Assembly (NCBI GenBank): GCA_016930715.1
Contig: JAFGGC010000018.1
Coordinates: forward strand, 1-64,000
DNA length: 64,000 bases
DNA from: Endomicrobiales bacterium
GTDB lineage: Bacteria; Elusimicrobiota; Endomicrobiia; Endomicrobiales; JAFGGC01
Direction: 5' to 3'
Part shown: piece after piece, positions 61,831-64,000 of the stretch
How the letters are laid out: every line of letters starts with the position of its first letter
How positions within the stretch are numbered: the stretch's first letter is position 1
Translations under genes and position numbers: made by a program
The notes under the pieces: generated by a model
Databases searched by the model: none
Seen by the model: only the letters and a program-made list of their open reading frames with translations
What the model was told of the DNA's origin: nothing

Positions 61831-61868
61831 CCCAGTCAACGCCCGCAATGATATTGTAGTATACTATA

Positions 61869-62222
61869 ATGGATTTGTCAAGTATGCAAATTGGTGTCGA
61901 CATAGTAGAAGTAAGAAGGATAGCGAAACTGATAAAAAGCAGGGCCTTCCTCAACAGGGTCTTTGCGCCCGCCGAGATCGCCTATTGCGCGAAAAAAGTG
62001 AACAAGGCTCAGCATTACGCCGTAAGGTTCGCCGCCAAGGAAGCAGTATGGAAGGCGCTGGGGATGAGCGGAATATCGCTCAAGCAGATAAGCGTCAAGA
62101 ACCTGCCGAACGGAAAACCGGAAACCCTGATAAAAGGGAAAAAGGACAGGCGGATATCCATATCGCTGTCGCATACCGGTGAGTACGCCGCCGCGGTGGC
62201 AATAATAAGCAGGGGCAAGTAG
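61869..62222 (+). CDS. acpS: Holo-[acyl-carrier-protein] synthase
   Basis: Attaches the 4'-phosphopantetheine arm to acyl carrier protein. GVDIVEVRRI, FAPAEIAYCA and RFAAKEAVWKALG are the family motifs, with SLSHTGEYAAAVAI near the end. 117 residues. The second Met (61884, MQIGVDIVEV) matches the usual start better. No clear ribosome site is seen for either, and a TATAAT overlaps the first ATG, so translation may be leaderless or start at 61884. Confidence 0.9.
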   Translation: MDLSSMQIGVDIVEVRRIAKLIKSRAFLNRVFAPAEIAYCAKKVNKAQHYAVRFAAKEAVWKALGMSGISLKQISVKNLPNGKPETLIKGKKDRRISISLSHTGEYAAAVAIISRGK

Positions 62223-62290
62223 CAAGGGTTAAGCGGCAAGGGTGTAAAGACTTTTCTTGACCCCTGACCCTTGCCCCTTTAACACTTTTT
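62212..62290 (+). repeat. Inverted pair of heptamer arrays (GGGGCAA type)
   Basis: Left units in exact 7-base steps from 62212: GGGGCAA, GTAGCAA, GGGTTAA, GCGGCAA, GGGTGTA. Right units from 62257: TTGACCC, CTGACCC, TTGCCCC, TTTAACA. TTGCCCC is the exact reverse complement of GGGGCAA. The left array overlaps the acpS stop; the whole forms a long hairpin in the acpS-nnrD spacer. Confidence 0.82.
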
Positions 62291-62302
62291 GATAAAAGTT
62301 AT

Positions 62303-63190
62303 ATGTCGACAAAAATAACGTTAAAACTGGTGCGTTCATTGATTGTACCTCGCGCTAAGAGCAGCCATAAGGGCGACTTCGGTCACGTCCTGGTTGTCGC
62401 GGGTTCCGGGGGAATGGCGGGAGCCGCGGTCTTGAGTTCCTGGGGGGCACTGCGTGCCGGCGCAGGCCTTTTTACCGCCTGCGTCCCTGACGAGGTATCG
62501 GCAAACGTTTCTAAAAAACTCCGGCCGGAAGCGATGATACTGCCCCTGAAGGCTTCCGCCGGCGCGAAGAAGATAGTCGATTTTATAAAAAAGAGAAAAG
62601 TGACTTCGGTCGCCGCCGGCCCCGGCATGGGCGACAACGGGCGGACAAGAAGAATAATCAGAGCTCTTTTGAAAATACCCGGCATTGACGTCGTGCTGGA
62701 CGCGGACGGCATAAACTCTTTGGCCTGCGGAAAAAAATCGGGGTTTGCGGTCCCGGCGTTGAAAAAATCCGTTTCCTCCGTTGTAATCACGCCTCATCCC
62801 GGGGAATTCTTGCGGCTGACGGGAGCGTCCAAAAAACAGATCAGCGGTCGGAGGGAATACTTCGCCTCCAAATTCGCCGCAAAAAACGGGGTAGTCTGCG
62901 TATTGAAAGGCAGCGGCACCGTGGTCACGGACGGCGAAAGGACTTTCGTCAACACGACCGGAAACCCCGGCATGGCCACAGGCGGATCAGGTGACGTTCT
63001 TTCAGGCATTATCGCGGCACTGACGCGACAAGTGAAAGAGCCGAGGGTTTTAAACGCGGCCGTTTGCGGGGTTTTCATTCACGGCCTGGCGGCGGATATC
63101 GCGAAAAAAGAAAAAACCGAAATAGCGCTCCTTGCTGGGGATATAGCGGAAACGGTACCTAAGGCGTTAAAAAGGATAAAAGTAGGTTGA
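62303..63190 (+). CDS. nnrD: ADP-dependent NAD(P)H-hydrate dehydratase
   Basis: Repairs hydrated NAD(P)H using ADP. Only the YjeF C-terminal (carbohydrate-kinase-like) domain is present; the NnrE epimerase half of many bacterial fusions is missing. Motifs: SHKGDFGHVLVVAGSGGMAGA, GPGMGDN, LDADGIN, ITPHPGE, and TTGNPGMATGGSGDVLSG. 295 residues. It follows acpS after the heptamer hairpin. Confidence 0.93.
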   Translation: MSTKITLKLVRSLIVPRAKSSHKGDFGHVLVVAGSGGMAGAAVLSSWGALRAGAGLFTACVPDEVSANVSKKLRPEAMILPLKASAGAKKIVDFIKKRKVTSVAAGPGMGDNGRTRRIIRALLKIPGIDVVLDADGINSLACGKKSGFAVPALKKSVSSVVITPHPGEFLRLTGASKKQISGRREYFASKFAAKNGVVCVLKGSGTVVTDGERTFVNTTGNPGMATGGSGDVLSGIIAALTRQVKEPRVLNAAVCGVFIHGLAADIAKKEKTEIALLAGDIAETVPKALKRIKVG

Positions 63191-63191
63191 T

Positions 63192-64000
63192 ATGGAAAAA
63201 GTGTTTCTCGAAAAACTGGTTTCGATAAGGCGGAAAATCCACAGCTATCCTGAACTTGGAGAAAAAGAGTTCAGGACATCCTCTCTTGTCCAGAAAATCC
63301 TCAAAGATAATGGAGTAAAAGCCAGAAAAATTGCCGGTACGGGTGTTGTCGGCCTGATAAAGGGAAAAAAGCCCGGCAGGAGGAAAGTCATCGCAATCAG
63401 GGCGGATATGGACGCTCTGCCCATAGAAGAGAAAACAGGGAAACCCTACGCTTCAAAAAGGGCCGGCGTGATGCACGCCTGCGGCCACGACGCCAATACC
63501 ACCATGGCACTGGGCGCGGCAATGCTCCTTTCGAAACGCAGAAACGAGTTTTCCGGAAGCGTGAAGTTCATTTTTCAGCCGAACGAAGAATCTTCAGGCG
63601 GCGCGAGGAGCCTCATAAAGGCTGGCGTTATGAAAAACCCTAAAGTCGACGCCATAGTCGGAATGCACGTGAATCCCTGGCAGAAACTGGGAACACTGGG
63701 TCTGAAATACAAGGAGATGATGGCGGCGGTAGACAGGTTCACCGTGGAAATCGTCGGTGAGGGCGGCCACGGCGCTTATCCTCATCTCGGCAGGGACGCC
63801 GTCGTGGTTTCGTCTCACGTTATCCTTGCCCTGCAGTCGCTCGTTTCAAGGGAAGTGGACCCGCTCGAGCCTGTGGTGGTGACTATCGGCGTCGTCAAAG
63901 GCGGCGAAAGGTTCAACATACTCTGCGACAGGGTCACGCTCGAAGGGACGGTAAGGACTCTGGGTAAAACGCTGGCGGCTTCGATGAAGGCAAAGATAGA
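63192..64000 (+). CDS. M20-family amidohydrolase (5' part, cut by window end)
   Basis: Starts with ATG one base after the nnrD stop; about 269 codons are visible. It begins MEKVFLEKLVSIRRKIHSYP with ELGEKEF, then AIRADMDALPI, HACGHDANTT (metal site) and FQPNEESSGGA (catalytic Glu). A dimerisation domain (GEGGHGAYPH) follows. This is the pattern of IAA-amino-acid hydrolase or N-acetyldiaminopimelate deacetylase-type peptidases; the substrate is open. The last part lies beyond the window. Confidence 0.9.
   Translation, partial: MEKVFLEKLVSIRRKIHSYPELGEKEFRTSSLVQKILKDNGVKARKIAGTGVVGLIKGKKPGRRKVIAIRADMDALPIEEKTGKPYASKRAGVMHACGHDANTTMALGAAMLLSKRRNEFSGSVKFIFQPNEESSGGARSLIKAGVMKNPKVDAIVGMHVNPWQKLGTLGLKYKEMMAAVDRFTVEIVGEGGHGAYPHLGRDAVVVSSHVILALQSLVSREVDPLEPVVVTIGVVKGGERFNILCDRVTLEGTVRTLGKTLAASMKAKI

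Overview
This window appears to come from an uncultured, Gram-negative, largely anaerobic bacterium. The diderm evidence is two TolC-type outer-membrane factors, a TonB-dependent receptor, MacA/MacB and an RND pump. The anaerobic evidence is a four-gene 2-oxoacid:ferredoxin oxidoreductase, a rubrerythrin with an N-terminal rubredoxin, and a superoxide-reductase-like secreted protein. Base composition looks moderately GC-rich by eye (not computed), apart from one AT-rich foreign-looking gene. I cannot place the phylum from sequence alone. A candidate phylum of the Omnitrophota/Elusimicrobiota kind would fit the gene mix, but that is a guess. Nearly all genes are on the + strand; only two, at 7.3-8.6 kb, are on the - strand.

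Layout. 0-5 kb: TolC, MacA and MacB export genes with a Met/His-rich Spy-like periplasmic protein. 5-7.3 kb: a TonB-dependent receptor with its own promoter and a palindromic leader. 7.3-9.1 kb: endonuclease IV, a small membrane protein, and a 500-base non-coding stretch with a possible structured RNA. 9.1-14 kb: the ferredoxin-linked oxidoreductase, an ArgA-like acetyltransferase and an SNF transporter. 14-18.8 kb: a tightly packed run (DUF3467, cinA, thpR, polysaccharide deacetylase, ruvX, yacP-like, mltG). 19-23.8 kb: cysteine desulfurase, mnmA, eno, ftsB and a SOR-like protein. 24-28 kb: a divergent sigma-54, an NtrC-type activator, a sigma-54 promoter and three receiver-domain proteins. 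28-33.8 kb: nucleoside and purine transporters, dgkA, a cupin, gpmA, a macro-domain protein, rubrerythrin and DUF4186. 34-37 kb: a 1034-residue TPR-CHAT protein without its catalytic pair. 37-39.7 kb: tRNA-Leu and initiator tRNA, each followed by a displaced second copy of its own 3' end, around a ParB-like/phosphoesterase pair. 39.7-45.4 kb: a TetR-controlled RND efflux operon. 45.5-50.8 kb: GlgE and a TreS-maltokinase fusion. 50.8-64 kb: tilS, hpt, ftsH, folE, folP, cdaA, a 33-codon CdaR remnant, glmM, pdxJ, glmS, a DUF3800 gene, acpS, nnrD and a cut-off M20 peptidase.

How the genes work together. GlgE and TreS-maltokinase form a complete trehalose-to-alpha-glucan route. Cysteine desulfurase feeds sulfur to MnmA for tRNA thiolation. 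CdaA (c-di-AMP), GlmM and GlmS tie second-messenger synthesis to amino-sugar supply for the cell wall. The sigma-54 factor and its activator lie directly upstream of a -24/-12 promoter with an upstream palindrome, so this looks like a self-contained regulatory module.

The most unusual features are non-coding. Several intergenic spacers consist of degenerate 7-base tandem repeats followed by the reverse complement of the same repeats; the repeated word differs at each locus but the architecture does not. Two different tRNA genes have their 3' ends duplicated 140 and 243 bases downstream, around short hairpin-rich inserts. Other points of interest are the inactive CHAT domain, the CdaR stub, a diverged second copy of the 3' end of folE, and the compact sigma-54.
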